Origin: Denitromonas iodatirespirans
GTDB taxonomy: Bacteria; Pseudomonadota; Gammaproteobacteria; Burkholderiales; Rhodocyclaceae
Length of the DNA stretch: 49,696 bases
Reading direction: 5' to 3'
NCBI RefSeq assembly: GCF_018524365.1
Contig: NZ_JAEKFT010000033.1
Coordinates: 1 to 49,696 of the forward strand
Positions 1 through 12,779 of the stretch are shown piece after piece (within the stretch, counting starts at the first letter, position 1; every line of letters starts with the position of its first letter). A program made the position numbers and the translations under genes. The notes beneath the pieces are model-generated. The model searched no databases. It saw nothing but the letters and a program-made list of their open reading frames with translations, and had not been told where the DNA came from.

Positions 1-606
1 GAGCCTGTCTTCGGGCCAGCGCAGGCTGTCGGCGAACAGGCGCATGCGGTGCCCGGCGGGGGCCGCTTCGTCCTCTTCGATGCACCAGCCGATGCCCTCT
101 TCGGCCAGCAGGCGCGAGACGAAGGCGAAATCCGATTCCCGGTACTGCACACAATAGCTGCGGATGCGCGCGTCCGAGAGAAACCCGGTCACTTCCGCGC
201 TCCACTGCCACGCGGCCTGTTCGCGGTAGCTGGAAAACACAGTCTCGACAATCTCGATCACGCTCTTGTCCTGGAAGACGCGGTTGTGCCGGCCGCGCGA
301 GAGCAGCCAGGTCCAGGGCACCAGAGTCAGGCGGTAACGGCAGAAGCCGCCGTCGGCGCCGAGCTTGAGCGCGGCGCGCACCAGGGCCGAGCGGCCCGCG
401 CGGCTGCCGTCGGAGAGCGTGCTGTGCAGCGTGACCGTCTGGCCGAGCAGGGCTTTGAGTTCGATGAAGGCGTCGGTCGAGAGCAGGTCGACCACCAGCT
501 CGAAGCCCGCCGAGAGCGCCTCAGTCCCCCACCACGCTTCGACCGGCAGATCGAACGGCGCGTCGCGCCAGGTGAGCGCGAACAGGCGGGTGTCGGAGGT
601 GAACAT
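1..606 (-). CDS. vgrG: Type VI secretion tip protein VgrG, N-terminal 202 residues (partial)
   Basis: VgrG trimers form the spike of the type VI secretion needle and carry effectors out of the cell. The gene reads off the left edge, so only the gp27-like N-terminal part is visible. Recognisable family features are the stretch RYRLTLVPWTWLL near residue 95, then NRVFQDKSVIEIV and, near residue 155, YCVQYRESDFAFVSRLL followed by EEGIGW. The ATG at 604-606 is preceded by an AAGGA ribosome site about 9 nt upstream. A predicted promoter lies just upstream, so the gene can be expressed apart from the membrane-protein gene 121 bp away. The C-terminal OB, needle and DUF2345 regions are outside the window. 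It is a different gene from the VgrG fragment at the right edge. The family call is strong. Confidence 0.93.
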   Translation of the reverse strand, partial: MFTSDTRLFALTWRDAPFDLPVEAWWGTEALSAGFELVVDLLSTDAFIELKALLGQTVTLHSTLSDGSRAGRSALVRAALKLGADGGFCRYRLTLVPWTWLLSRGRHNRVFQDKSVIEIVETVFSSYREQAAWQWSAEVTGFLSDARIRSYCVQYRESDFAFVSRLLAEEGIGWCIEEDEAAPAGHRMRLFADSLRWPEDRL

Positions 607-637
607 GGGGCGGTCCTTGCAGCCGTGACGGGTAGCG

Positions 638-665
638 ATTCTACAGTCATAAATGACATTGGCAA
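638..665 (-). promoter_or_regulatory. Predicted promoter of vgrG with an internal palindrome
   Basis: On the minus strand TTGCCA (665-660) and TAGAAT (643-638) are 16 nt apart, a good sigma-70 arrangement. The spacer contains the perfect 12-bp palindrome GTCATTTATGAC, a position where a bound protein would block RNA polymerase. The untranslated leader would be about 25 nt and includes the vgrG ribosome site. Inferred from sequence only. Confidence 0.5.
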
Positions 666-727
666 GGAAAAATTTTCAGGTGAAGGCCGATGTGCCTGAC
701 GACCAGCAGCGATAGGCCCGTTCCAGC

Positions 728-2371
728 TCACGCCGCCCGGCACAACTGGCGCAACAGCGCCGGCAACGCTGCCGGACCACCGTCATATCGATGCAGCGCC
801 ACCGCCGCTGGGCTGCCGGCGCGGTTCGGCGAGTCGGCCGGCAGCGTGTGCCAGGCGTCGGCCAGCGTGCGCTGCAAGAAGCGCTCATCGGTGCGCTCGT
901 CGACCAGCAACACGCAGCGCGACAACGGCACATGGTGCGCCAGGTAGGTGAGCTCGTGCACGCAGCCGGCATGGGCGGCGCTGAAGCTGCGCAGGTCCAT
1001 CAGCACCCGGTCGCCATCGCGCACCAGGGCGGCCAGCACGCGCTGCCAGCTGTCGGCATGGCAGAAGAAATTGTTGATGCGGTAGAGGCCGTCGCGGTCG
1101 GGCAGGCGGTCGCGCGCGGCCAGCCGCTCGCCCAGCGACGCGGTGTCGGCAACGAAATGGCGGGCCAGCCGGCCGCTCAGGAAATCCAGCAGTTGGTGCG
1201 GCTGCAAGGTGCTGAGCGCCAGGTCGGGGCCGGTGATCAGCTGCAGGCTGCCGACATGGCGCCAGTGCCGCGCCAGCGCATCGAACAAGCGGTCGCTGTG
1301 CCGGCCGAGCGAAAACACCCGCAGATAGGTCAGCCCGCGCCCCGCCGGCGGCGCCGGGCAGCGGCGGGTGAGGCAGCGGCCGGCCAGCTTGTAGGCGCCG
1401 AAGGCCAGCAGCGGCACCGGCGCCCAGGCCAGGCCGGCGGGCGCGTAGTACATGGCGTAGATGCCGGCGAAGTAGAGCCACAGCGCATCGCGCGCCAGGC
1501 TGCGGTCGTTGAGGGTCTTGGCCAGGTAGGCGCGGCGCACCCGGCCGAGCAGCCAGGCGCCGAGCGCCATGAAGGCCAGCAGCGCCAACAGCAGCAGCGC
1601 CGGCACGATCACCGCCACCGACAGCCCGCTGGCCACGGCGAGCGCCACCGCCAGCGCGCTGCCGCGCTCGGAAAAGAGCCACAGCCAGACCATGACGCAG
1701 CCGGCGGTGGCGACGGTCATCAGCGCCAGCAGCAGCGGGCCGACGGCACGCAGTCGGCGGCTCAGGAAGATGAGCAGCACGAGAGTCGGTACGGCATTGG
1801 CCACCGACCAGGCATAGAGCACGGCAACCGGCGTGATCGCCACGCGCAGGGCGGCGACGTCTTCAGGGTTCGGCGGGGCGAGCAGCGCCACCCCGGTGTA
1901 GATCAGCAGCGGCAGAAAATACGCCGCCAGCAGCGCCGCGCCGCCGCGCCAGCCGGCCGGGCAGTGGATCGCCGCGGCCAGCACCAGCGGCCAGGCGTAG
2001 CCCCAGGCGAACAGCGCCACCTGCGCCGGCGCACGCAGCATGGGAAAGGCCAGCCACAGCGCGGTCGTCATCACCGCCACGGCGGCCAGCCCGGCCAGGG
2101 CATCGCGCCCCAGCGCCTGCCATGGCCGGTGCAGCACATGCTGGCAACACGCGGTCGCATCGTCCGGCGCGGTGGCCTCGGGCCGAACCGGGGCAGCGGT
2201 TTCGTCGGCCCCGGCCGGAAAGCCGCCGACGCTCTCGGCCATGGCTTGCAGCACGCGCCGCCGATAGCGCCAGCGCACGCCGAGGGCGATCAGCAGCGAC
2301 AGCGCCGAGGCCAGCGCGATGATCAGCAGCAAGGCCACCGCCAGCAGTTGCGGGGTAAGGGCCTGGATCAC
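728..2371 (-). CDS. Multi-pass membrane protein with a soluble C-terminal domain of unknown function
   Basis: The 547-residue protein has an N-terminal membrane helix (about residues 5-30) and a series of hydrophobic helices to about residue 330. A soluble domain follows (about 345-545). This tail alternates short hydrophobic strands with polar loops: LTYLRVFSLG, then LQLITGPDL, then YRINNFFCHADSW, VLMDLRSF and CVLLVDERTDERF. That pattern suggests a Rossmann-like or TIR-like alpha/beta fold, but this is inference and the family is not recognised with certainty. The GTG start lies one base after the stop of the upstream DUF1579-like gene, so the two are probably translationally coupled. vgrG follows on the same strand. 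A link to type VI secretion is possible from position only. Confidence 0.75.
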   Translation of the reverse strand: MIQALTPQLLAVALLLIIALASALSLLIALGVRWRYRRRVLQAMAESVGGFPAGADETAAPVRPEATAPDDATACCQHVLHRPWQALGRDALAGLAAVAVMTTALWLAFPMLRAPAQVALFAWGYAWPLVLAAAIHCPAGWRGGAALLAAYFLPLLIYTGVALLAPPNPEDVAALRVAITPVAVLYAWSVANAVPTLVLLIFLSRRLRAVGPLLLALMTVATAGCVMVWLWLFSERGSALAVALAVASGLSVAVIVPALLLLALLAFMALGAWLLGRVRRAYLAKTLNDRSLARDALWLYFAGIYAMYYAPAGLAWAPVPLLAFGAYKLAGRCLTRRCPAPPAGRGLTYLRVFSLGRHSDRLFDALARHWRHVGSLQLITGPDLALSTLQPHQLLDFLSGRLARHFVADTASLGERLAARDRLPDRDGLYRINNFFCHADSWQRVLAALVRDGDRVLMDLRSFSAAHAGCVHELTYLAHHVPLSRCVLLVDERTDERFLQRTLADAWHTLPADSPNRAGSPAAVALHRYDGGPAALPALLRQLCRAA

Positions 2372-2372
2372 C

Positions 2373-2897
2373 TCAGCGGCGGCGCACGGCGGTGGCGTCC
2401 TGGTCGAGCAGCACCGAGCCCTTCCAGTCCTTGACGACGGTCTGGCAGTGGCGGGTGTTGCGGTCCGGGAAGGTGCAGTGGCTGCGGTAGGAGATCGGCA
2501 GCGAGGGCGGATTCTCCCAGCTCAGGGTGCGGCGCCGGGCATCCCAGCTGCCGGGGGCCAGGTAATACCACGCCCCGGTGGAGGAAAAGATCCAGAACGG
2601 ATAGCCCTGGCCGGGCGCGTCATAGGTGGCGATGACGATGTCGCGCGTGCCGTCGGATTTGACGCCGCTGTCGCCATGCAGGAAGTGGCCGTCCAAGTCC
2701 CAGCGGTAGTTCTCGGTGTAGGTGACCACCAAGGCCTGAGGCGCACGCACCTTGACCGTGACCGCCCAGGTGCCGACGAACTGGTCGAGCACCGCCAGCT
2801 CCGGCGCCGGTGGCCCCGCGGCCGACACGGTGCCGGCGGCCGCCAGCAGCGCACCGACCCATTGCATCGCCCTTGTCTGTTTTCGCCACTCGCGCAT
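2373..2897 (-). CDS. Secreted DUF1579-like (lipocalin-type) protein
   Basis: A 174-residue protein with a signal peptide (MREWRK, a hydrophobic stretch, then a likely cleavage after VSA) and a mature domain resembling the DUF1579/lipocalin-like beta-barrel proteins: LDQFVGTWAVTVKVRA at its start, then YRWDLDGHFLHGDSG. Two cysteines near the end (SHCTF and RHCQT) may form a disulfide in the periplasm. The start at 2897 was chosen because GGGGAGG lies 7-8 nt upstream; a start 33 nt further out would add residues that spoil the signal peptide. The stop is one base before the start of the membrane-protein gene, so they form one transcript. Its molecular function is unknown. Confidence 0.7.
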   Translation of the reverse strand: MREWRKQTRAMQWVGALLAAAGTVSAAGPPAPELAVLDQFVGTWAVTVKVRAPQALVVTYTENYRWDLDGHFLHGDSGVKSDGTRDIVIATYDAPGQGYPFWIFSSTGAWYYLAPGSWDARRRTLSWENPPSLPISYRSHCTFPDRNTRHCQTVVKDWKGSVLLDQDATAVRRR

Positions 2898-2987
2898 GGC
2901 ACCGCCTCCCCGGCGCCACACACACGGCACCTGATGCTGACGGTTTCACCATAGCGGATCGTTCCCGCGGCGCAAGCGCCGGGCAGG

Positions 2988-4004
2988 TTACACGCGCAGC
3001 AACACGACCTTCAGCGGCGGGTTGTCGTCGGGGCTGGGGAAATCGGCTTCCGGTTCGATCCACTCGAATTCGCGCACCGGCCGGCCGATCTTCTTGGCGC
3101 TGCGCTGGAGCTGGTCGAGCCACGCGTCGCGCGCCACCTGGGCCACGTTGTTGCAGCAGATCAGCGTGCCGCCCTCGGCCGTGGTGCGCAGCGCGAGGTT
3201 GAACACCGCCGGATAGTCCTTGACCAGATCGACCACGCCGAACGGGCTCTTGGCATAGCGCGGCGGGTCGAGGAAGACGATGTCGAACTGCCGCGTTTCG
3301 AAGGGCGGGAAGGGCGGCATGCGCTTGCCGCGCACCATCGTCGCCTGCCCCTGGCCGGCCAGCTGGCGTAGCGCGGGGAAGACATCGCTCTTGACGAAAC
3401 GCACGCGGATCGGCAGATCGTTGAGGCGGGCGTTGTCCTTGCCCACCCGCAGGCTCGACTCCGAAAAATCGATGTTCACCACGTGTTTCGCCCCGGCCTT
3501 GGCGGCAGCCACGCCGACGCCGCAGGTGTAGGCAAACAGGTTGAGCACCGACTTGCCCTCGGCCTCGGCCATCACCCGCCGGCGCGCGGCGCGCAGGTCG
3601 AGGAACAGCCACGGGTCCTGGCCCTCGTGCCGGCCCTGGAAGGCGTAGCTCACGCCCTGCTCGGAGAAGGTGCGCGGCAGCGCCGCCGCGTCAGCCGACA
3701 CGCCCTCCAAGGCGTTGGCCACGCGGGAGTTGGCGGCGCTGCGGTCATTCCAGATGACGGTCAGGCCGGGCATCGCCTCGGCGTAGAAGGCGGTCAGCTC
3801 GGCCAGCTGCGCCTCCGACAGGCGCTGGTGGAAGGTCTGTACCAGCAAGGCGTCGCCATAGCGATCGACCGTCAGGCCGGGGGCGCCTTCCACACTGCCG
3901 TGGAACACCCGGTAGGCATCCGTGTCCTCCGCGGCCAGGCGTTCGATGAGCGGCGCGCGGGTACTCAGCGCGGCGGCGAGGAGGTCGGACAGGGCGGGGA
4001 GCAT
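2988..4004 (-). CDS. Class I SAM-dependent methyltransferase, RlmI-like (probable 23S rRNA cytosine methyltransferase)
   Basis: The 338-residue protein has the arrangement of RlmI/RlmK-type RNA methyltransferases without an obvious N-terminal PUA domain. The SAM-binding motif is VLNLFAYTCGVGVAAAKAGA, followed by an acidic residue in VVNIDFSE. The substrate motif is FLDPPRYAKS, and TLICCNNVAQ supplies cysteines where m5C enzymes carry a catalytic cysteine. The start at 4004 is used because the N-terminal extension available further upstream is low-complexity and unlike the family. No good ribosome site is seen. The likely role is m5C modification of large-subunit rRNA, by family. It is transcribed away from the neighbouring sensor kinase. 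Confidence 0.82.
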   Translation of the reverse strand: MLPALSDLLAAALSTRAPLIERLAAEDTDAYRVFHGSVEGAPGLTVDRYGDALLVQTFHQRLSEAQLAELTAFYAEAMPGLTVIWNDRSAANSRVANALEGVSADAAALPRTFSEQGVSYAFQGRHEGQDPWLFLDLRAARRRVMAEAEGKSVLNLFAYTCGVGVAAAKAGAKHVVNIDFSESSLRVGKDNARLNDLPIRVRFVKSDVFPALRQLAGQGQATMVRGKRMPPFPPFETRQFDIVFLDPPRYAKSPFGVVDLVKDYPAVFNLALRTTAEGGTLICCNNVAQVARDAWLDQLQRSAKKIGRPVREFEWIEPEADFPSPDDNPPLKVVLLRV

Positions 4005-4031
4005 GGCGGACGCCGGCGGGAATCGACCCCC

Positions 4032-4066
4032 ATGATAGCCCGTCGGGCCCGCCGGGCTGGAAAAAA
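4032..4066 (-). promoter_or_regulatory. Possible promoter of the methyltransferase gene
   Basis: The minus strand shows a T-run followed by CC (4066-4059), 21 nt of very GC-rich DNA and TATCAT (4037-4032). The same layout with the same 21-nt spacing occurs upstream of the DbpA gene at 16470-16503. The putative -10 lies 27 nt before the ATG. The pairing is observed; the promoter role is inferred. Confidence 0.3.
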
Positions 4067-4162
4067 CCGCTGCCGAGTCGCCGATCGGTACGCCGAAAGG
4101 ATGAGCCCCCCTTCCGCGACACGCCATCACACACCTCGAAAAATTGCCACGAGGGTGAAATT

Positions 4163-4197
4163 TATTACCCCATTAGTAATACAGCAAACAGTAATAT
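4163..4197 (+). promoter_or_regulatory. AT-rich control region with inverted repeat upstream of the hybrid kinase
   Basis: TATTAC (4163-4168) and GTAATA (4176-4181) form a perfect inverted repeat with a 7-nt gap. A third GTAATA copy follows at 4191-4196 and contains the -10-like TAATAT (4192-4197). The hexamer ends only 6 nt before the GTG at 4204, so a transcript from it would have almost no leader. No convincing -35 is present, which would fit activation by a bound regulator. Confidence 0.35.
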
Positions 4198-4203
4198 TAG
4201 ATC

Positions 4204-8123
<3,920 letters not shown>

Positions 8124-8127
<4 letters not shown>

Positions 8128-9083
8128 ACGCGCCGCGCGCGACCCCCGCATCGCCGCTGCTCGCGCTGCCCGAGCGCCCGCGCCTGCTGGTGGTGGACGA
8201 CCAGCCGATCAACATCCGGGCGCTCTACCAGATGTTCCGCACCGACCACGAGGTGTTCGCGACCACCTCCGGCCAGCAGGCGCTGGCGATCTGCCAGGAC
8301 GTCGCCCCCGACCTGATCCTGCTCGATATCGAGATGCCGCACATGGACGGGCTGGAAACCTGCCGGCGCCTCAAGGCCGATCCGGCCACCGCGGACATTC
8401 CGGTCATCTTCATCACCGCCCAGTCGGAGCCGGCCGACGAAACGCGCGGCCTGAACGCCGGCGCGGTCGACTTCATCTCCAAACCGGTCAACCCGGCGGT
8501 GGTCCGTGCCCGCGTCAAGACCCACCTGACGCTCAAGGCACAGAGCGACCTGCTGCGCTCGCTGGTGTTCATCGACGGCCTGACCGGCGTGGCCAACCGC
8601 CGCCGCTTCGACGAGGCGCTGCAGGTCGAATGGCAGCGTTGCCGGCGCAACCAGCTGCCGCTCACGCTGTTGATGATCGACATCGATCACTTCAAGCACT
8701 ACAACGACCGCTACGGGCATCCGGCCGGCGACGCCTGCCTGCAGCGGGTGGCCGCCTGCCTGAAGGCCCGCCTGGGGCGCGCCCACGATCTGGTGGCGCG
8801 CTACGGCGGCGAGGAGTTCGCCTGCCTGATGCCCGAGTGCGACCTGGCCGCCGGCCACGCCAAGGCCGCCGAACTGCGCGAGGCGGTCATGGCGCTGGCC
8901 ATCCCCCACGACCGCTCGCCCACCGCCGGCGTCATCACCATCAGCCTGGGCGTGGCCTCCCGGGTCCCGGACGGCCCGGACGGTGCCGCCGCCCTGGTGC
9001 AACACGCCGACGCCGCGCTCTATACCGCCAAGCACGAAGGACGTAACCGCGTCTGCGACGTCCCGGGCGAGAGCGCGTCATAG
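8124..9083 (+). CDS. Response regulator diguanylate cyclase (REC-GGDEF)
   Basis: A 319-residue cytoplasmic protein with a receiver (LLVVDDQP near the start, phospho-acceptor in LILLDIEMPHMDG, conserved lysine in ISKPV) and a GGDEF domain. The active-site motif is an intact GGEEF in ARYGGEEFACLMPE. The inhibitory site RxxD (RAHD) lies the usual five residues upstream, so product inhibition by c-di-GMP is expected. It makes c-di-GMP from two GTP when phosphorylated, as in PleD/WspR-type proteins. The ATG overlaps the stop of the hybrid kinase gene (ATGA), which makes the kinase the likely partner. The downstream DUF3079 gene is convergent with 19 bp between. Confidence 0.95.
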
Positions 9084-9102
9084 CACGGCGCGCTGGCGCC
9101 CT

Positions 9103-9309
9103 TCAGCCCGCCGACGGATCCTTGGGCGGATCGTCGACCTCCAGCCCCCAGTCGCCGTACTGATACCAGTCCTCGCCGAGCATCTCGGCCGGGTGCTGGG
9201 TGCGCCCCGAGCCGTTGCCGCACATCAGGGCATCGGCGGCGCAATACTTGTCGCAGCCCCAGCAGATGCGCTCGGGATGCTTGGGATGGAGCGGAAATTT
9301 CTTGGCCAT
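9103..9309 (-). CDS. DUF3079 domain protein
   Basis: A 68-residue cysteine-containing protein beginning MAKKFPLHPKHPERICWGC. This is the conserved start of DUF3079, a small family of beta- and gammaproteobacteria. Four cysteines (ICWGCDKYC and LMCGNG) could bind a metal ion. The start at 9309 is taken because family members begin at this MAKK; an extension of 11 residues upstream is possible but unlike the family. It lies 8 bp downstream of the globin GGDEF-EAL gene on the same strand, so the two may share a transcript. Function is unknown. Confidence 0.85.
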   Translation of the reverse strand: MAKKFPLHPKHPERICWGCDKYCAADALMCGNGSGRTQHPAEMLGEDWYQYGDWGLEVDDPPKDPSAG

Positions 9310-9317
9310 GTCGATTT

Positions 9318-11525
9318 CTACCGGATGGGCGTGGCCAGCCACGCTTCGAGCGCCGCTGCAGTCAGCGGCCGCGCGAACAGGAACCCCTGCAGCACGTCGC
9401 AGCCGATGTCGGCCAGGAAGCGGCGCTGAGCCTCGGTTTCCACCCCCTCGGCGACCACCGACAGGCCGAGCCGGCGCGCCAGCGTCACCACCGCCTCGGC
9501 CACCGCGGCCTCGGTCTCGGCCTCGGGCAGGCGGTGGACGAAGCTGCGGTCGAGCTTGAGCACGTTAAGTGGCAGCTTGCACAGGGTGGCCAGCGAAGAG
9601 TGGCCGGTGCCGAAGTCGTCCATGGCGATCTGCAGGCCCTGGCGGCGCAGGTGCTGCAGCGCCTCGGCGGCATCGGCGGGATGCTGCATGGCGGCGCTTT
9701 CGGTGATTTCCAGTTCGATCCATTCGGCCGGCGCGCCGGCCTCGGCGAGGATGGCCTCGATCCGCCCGGCCAAGCCGGCGTCATGGAACTGGCGCGCCGA
9801 CAGGTTGACCGCCACCCGCGGCACGGCAATGCCGCGCCGGCGCCAGTCGACCATCTGCCGCGCCGCCTCGGCCAGCGCCCACTCGCCCAGTTCGGCAATG
9901 ATGCCGACCTCCTCGGCGATGGGGATGAAGTCCAGCGGCGAGACCGTGCCGCGCTCGGGATGCTGCCAGCGCAGCAGCGCCTCGACGCCGGCCAGGCGGC
10001 CGTCGGCCGCATGCACCTGGGGTTGATAGACCAGCATCAGTTGCCCGCGCGCCACCGCGCGGCGCAGGTCGGTCTCCAGCGCCAGGCGCTGGCTGGCGCG
10101 GCGGTTCATGGCCTCGTCGTAGAAGCGCCAGGTGTTGCGCCCGGCCGCCTTGGCCGCATACATGGCGGCATCGGCATTACGCAGCAGGGTGTCGGCATCG
10201 GCGCCGTCGTCGGGGCACAGGGCGATGCCGAGGCTGGCCGCCACGTCGATGTCGCGCCCCTGGGCGGCGACCGGCGGTGCCAGTTCGGCCAGCACGCGGC
10301 GCGCGATGCCGGCGGCGCGCTCGGCACAGCCAGCCCCTTCGACGAGGATCACGAACTCGTCGCCGGCCAGCCGCGCCAGGGTGTCGGCGTTGCGGCACAC
10401 CGCCGCCATGCGACGCGCCACCTCGACCAGCACCGCGTCGCCGGCGCCATGGCCGAGGCTGTCGTTGATCAGCTTGAAGCGGTCCAGGTCGACAAAGCAC
10501 AGCGCGAAGCCGTCGCCGCGTTCGGCCCGGGCTAGCGCCTGGGCCAGGCGGTCGTCAAACAGGCTGCGGTTGGGCAGGCCGGTGAGCGTGTCGTAGTGGG
10601 CCAGGAAGGCCAGCTGGGCCTCGGCATCCTTGCGCGCGGTGACGTCGTTGAGCACGCCGACATAGTGCGAGACGCTGCCGGCATCGCTGCGCACCGGGGC
10701 GAGGAACAGCTCGATCCACTGCTGCGAGCCGTCGGCGCGCTGGCGCGACAGGGTGGTGTAGCCGTTGCGCCCCTCGGCGATGGCGGCGCGGATCACCGCC
10801 AAGCCGTCGTCGGCGCCGGTGCACAGGCAGGGGCGGCCGAGCAGTGCGCCGGGGGCGATGCCGAGCGTGCTCGCCACGGCGGCATTGGCGTAGATGAGCC
10901 GGTAGTCGGGCGGCGCGGCGGCGGCGATGAAGACGCCGTTGACGCTCGACTCGATGGCCCGGTCGCGCAGCGCGATGGCGCGCTTGTCGGCATGGATGTA
11001 GGTGTCGAGCGTGAGCCCGAGGTCGAGCATGACGACCTTGAGCAGCGCGTCGAAAGCCGGCAGGAAGGCTTCGGCCTCGCCGCCGGTGGCCCGCCAGGTA
11101 GCGCGCAGCATGTCGGAGAGGTATTTGCGAAAGGCGCCGACATACCACTTCGGCGTCAGCCCGATGCGCGCGTGGGTCATGCCGACACGCAGCCGCCCGG
11201 CCACATAGGCTTCGCCGTAGTCGCCCTCGATCAGGCTGTCGAAGTAGCGGCCGTGGGCCTGCTTGAGGCGGGCCACGGTGGCCGCGTCGGGCAGCAGCGC
11301 GGCCAGCTCGGGCAGCTGGCGCAGGTAGGCGTAGAAGCCGTCGGCAAAGCCGTGCTGGGCGCCGGCGAGGCGGTCGCGGATGGCGCGCAGGCAGTCGGCA
11401 TCGGCCTCGGTGAGTTCGAGAAAGGCCTTGCGCGCAGCGATCTCGGCCGCGTCGATGTGCATTTCGGCGGCCACGCTGTCGACCTCGACCGGGGCCAGCG
11501 CCGCCGTTTCGCCATGGCAGCCCAT
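9318..11525 (-). CDS. Globin-coupled sensor with PAS, GGDEF and EAL domains
   Basis: A 735-residue soluble protein. Residues about 25-180 match globin-coupled sensors: H118 in GMTHARIGLTPKWYVGA is the likely proximal haem ligand, so it should sense O2, NO or CO. A PAS domain follows (about 190-310), then GGDEF (about 315-475) and EAL (about 490-735). The GGDEF signature is degenerate (AGDEF), so cyclase activity is doubtful. The EAL signature is complete (EALLRW, NLSARQF, EITES, DDFGTGHSSL, LKLDRSF, AEGVET), so c-di-GMP breakdown is the likely output. The start overlaps the stop of the chemoreceptor gene (TGATG; a GTG 3 nt earlier is an alternative). The two are translationally coupled, which suggests linked control of taxis and c-di-GMP. 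Confidence 0.92.
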   Translation of the reverse strand: MGCHGETAALAPVEVDSVAAEMHIDAAEIAARKAFLELTEADADCLRAIRDRLAGAQHGFADGFYAYLRQLPELAALLPDAATVARLKQAHGRYFDSLIEGDYGEAYVAGRLRVGMTHARIGLTPKWYVGAFRKYLSDMLRATWRATGGEAEAFLPAFDALLKVVMLDLGLTLDTYIHADKRAIALRDRAIESSVNGVFIAAAAPPDYRLIYANAAVASTLGIAPGALLGRPCLCTGADDGLAVIRAAIAEGRNGYTTLSRQRADGSQQWIELFLAPVRSDAGSVSHYVGVLNDVTARKDAEAQLAFLAHYDTLTGLPNRSLFDDRLAQALARAERGDGFALCFVDLDRFKLINDSLGHGAGDAVLVEVARRMAAVCRNADTLARLAGDEFVILVEGAGCAERAAGIARRVLAELAPPVAAQGRDIDVAASLGIALCPDDGADADTLLRNADAAMYAAKAAGRNTWRFYDEAMNRRASQRLALETDLRRAVARGQLMLVYQPQVHAADGRLAGVEALLRWQHPERGTVSPLDFIPIAEEVGIIAELGEWALAEAARQMVDWRRRGIAVPRVAVNLSARQFHDAGLAGRIEAILAEAGAPAEWIELEITESAAMQHPADAAEALQHLRRQGLQIAMDDFGTGHSSLATLCKLPLNVLKLDRSFVHRLPEAETEAAVAEAVVTLARRLGLSVVAEGVETEAQRRFLADIGCDVLQGFLFARPLTAAALEAWLATPIR

Positions 11526-12631
11526 CACGCCGCCCGGCCCGGCCCTTGGGCGAGGATCCGCTCCATGCCGGCCATCACCGTCAGGTTGGCTTCCTCCATG
11601 CGCGTCAGTGCATCCAGCGCGCCCGGCGCGTCACCGGCCAGGTAGCGCTCCACCGCGCGGCGGGCGTAGTCATGCACCGCCTTGTGCGGCGCTTCCATCT
11701 CGCGGTAGCCGGGCATGTTCGAGAAGGTCTCGCGCCCGTCACCCTCGTAGTACCACTGGCCCAGGCGGCATTGCGTCTCGTCCGGCACGTCGCCCGGCTT
11801 GAGGTCCGAGAGGCCGAGCAGCACCTTGTACACCTCGAGCTTGAGCGTCAGCTCCTCGACGTTGGCCAACTCGGCGCTGGCGATGCGCGAGGAACTGGCG
11901 ATGGTGCTCTGCATCATCTGCGACAGCCCCAGCAGGTGCTGCATGCTGCGCATGGCCGCCTCGCTCTCGGCGCTGTGGCTGGCGGCGTTGCCGGCGCCCA
12001 CCTCCATGATCTTGCGGGCATTGCCGGTCTCCTGCTGGATGCCGGTCACCAGTGTGCCGATCTCGGTGGTGGCCTTGGCGGTGCGTTCGGCCAGCTTGCG
12101 CACTTCGTCGGCCACCACCGCAAAGCCTCGCCCGGCCTCGCCGGCGCGCGCCGCCTCGATGGCCGCGTTGAGCGCCAGCAGGTTGGTCTGCTCGGCGATT
12201 TCCTTGATCAGCTGGACGATGCCGCCGATCTCGCCGGCGCGGCGCGACAGGTCCTCGACGCTCGCGCCGGCCACGCTGATGCGCTCGAACATGGCGTGCA
12301 GGTTGGCGGCGATCTGCTCGAAGGCGGCGCGGTTGGCGTCGGACTCGGCGGCCGCGGTCAGCGCCATGGCCGAGTCCTCGCCCAGCTGCGCGGAGAGCCC
12401 GGCGAAGGACTGGCGGATGCCGGCCAGCGACTGGCCGAAGCGCGGGATGTTGCCGGTCACCCCGTCGAGCAGCGCCTGGCGAGCGGCCATCGCCTGCTGC
12501 TGCGCCTGCGTCTCGGCCAGGCGCGCCTCGGCGTCGGCCAGAGCGCCTTCGAGGGCCGCCGTCCGTGTCTTCAATGCGCTGTTTTCGGCCTGCGCCTCGG
12601 CCAGTGCCTGTTTTGCCTTGAACCCGAACAT
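11525..12631 (-). CDS. Soluble methyl-accepting chemoreceptor with a C-terminal CZB-like domain
   Basis: A 368-residue protein without membrane helices. An N-terminal coiled coil (about 8-50) leads into the chemoreceptor signalling hairpin, with the conserved tip [20 protein letters not shown] and [18 protein letters not shown]. The C-terminus (about 265-365) resembles the CZB zinc-binding domain, with [10 protein letters not shown] and APHKAVHDY. The usual first zinc-ligand histidine seems to be replaced ([12 protein letters not shown]), so zinc binding may be altered. CZB receptors of known function sense zinc or hypochlorous acid. GGTGAGGAG lies 6-8 nt before the ATG. The gene is coupled to the globin GGDEF-EAL gene downstream. 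Confidence 0.9.
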   Translation of the reverse strand: MFGFKAKQALAEAQAENSALKTRTAALEGALADAEARLAETQAQQQAMAARQALLDGVTGNIPRFGQSLAGIRQSFAGLSAQLGEDSAMALTAAAESDANRAAFEQIAANLHAMFERISVAGASVEDLSRRAGEIGGIVQLIKEIAEQTNLLALNAAIEAARAGEAGRGFAVVADEVRKLAERTAKATTEIGTLVTGIQQETGNARKIMEVGAGNAASHSAESEAAMRSMQHLLGLSQMMQSTIASSSRIASAELANVEELTLKLEVYKVLLGLSDLKPGDVPDETQCRLGQWYYEGDGRETFSNMPGYREMEAPHKAVHDYARRAVERYLAGDAPGALDALTRMEEANLTVMAGMERILAQGPGRAA

Positions 12632-12779
12632 GCTGACTCCTCACCGGCCCCACGGCCTAAAAGTTGAGTAATTTACTACGGTATTCGGGTTCGCTGCATT
12701 GATACCGATCAACGGCTGGCCGGCGCCGCGCAACGGCCACGCCATGCCTCGCCTGCGCCGTCCCGGGCCACTAGGAGCA

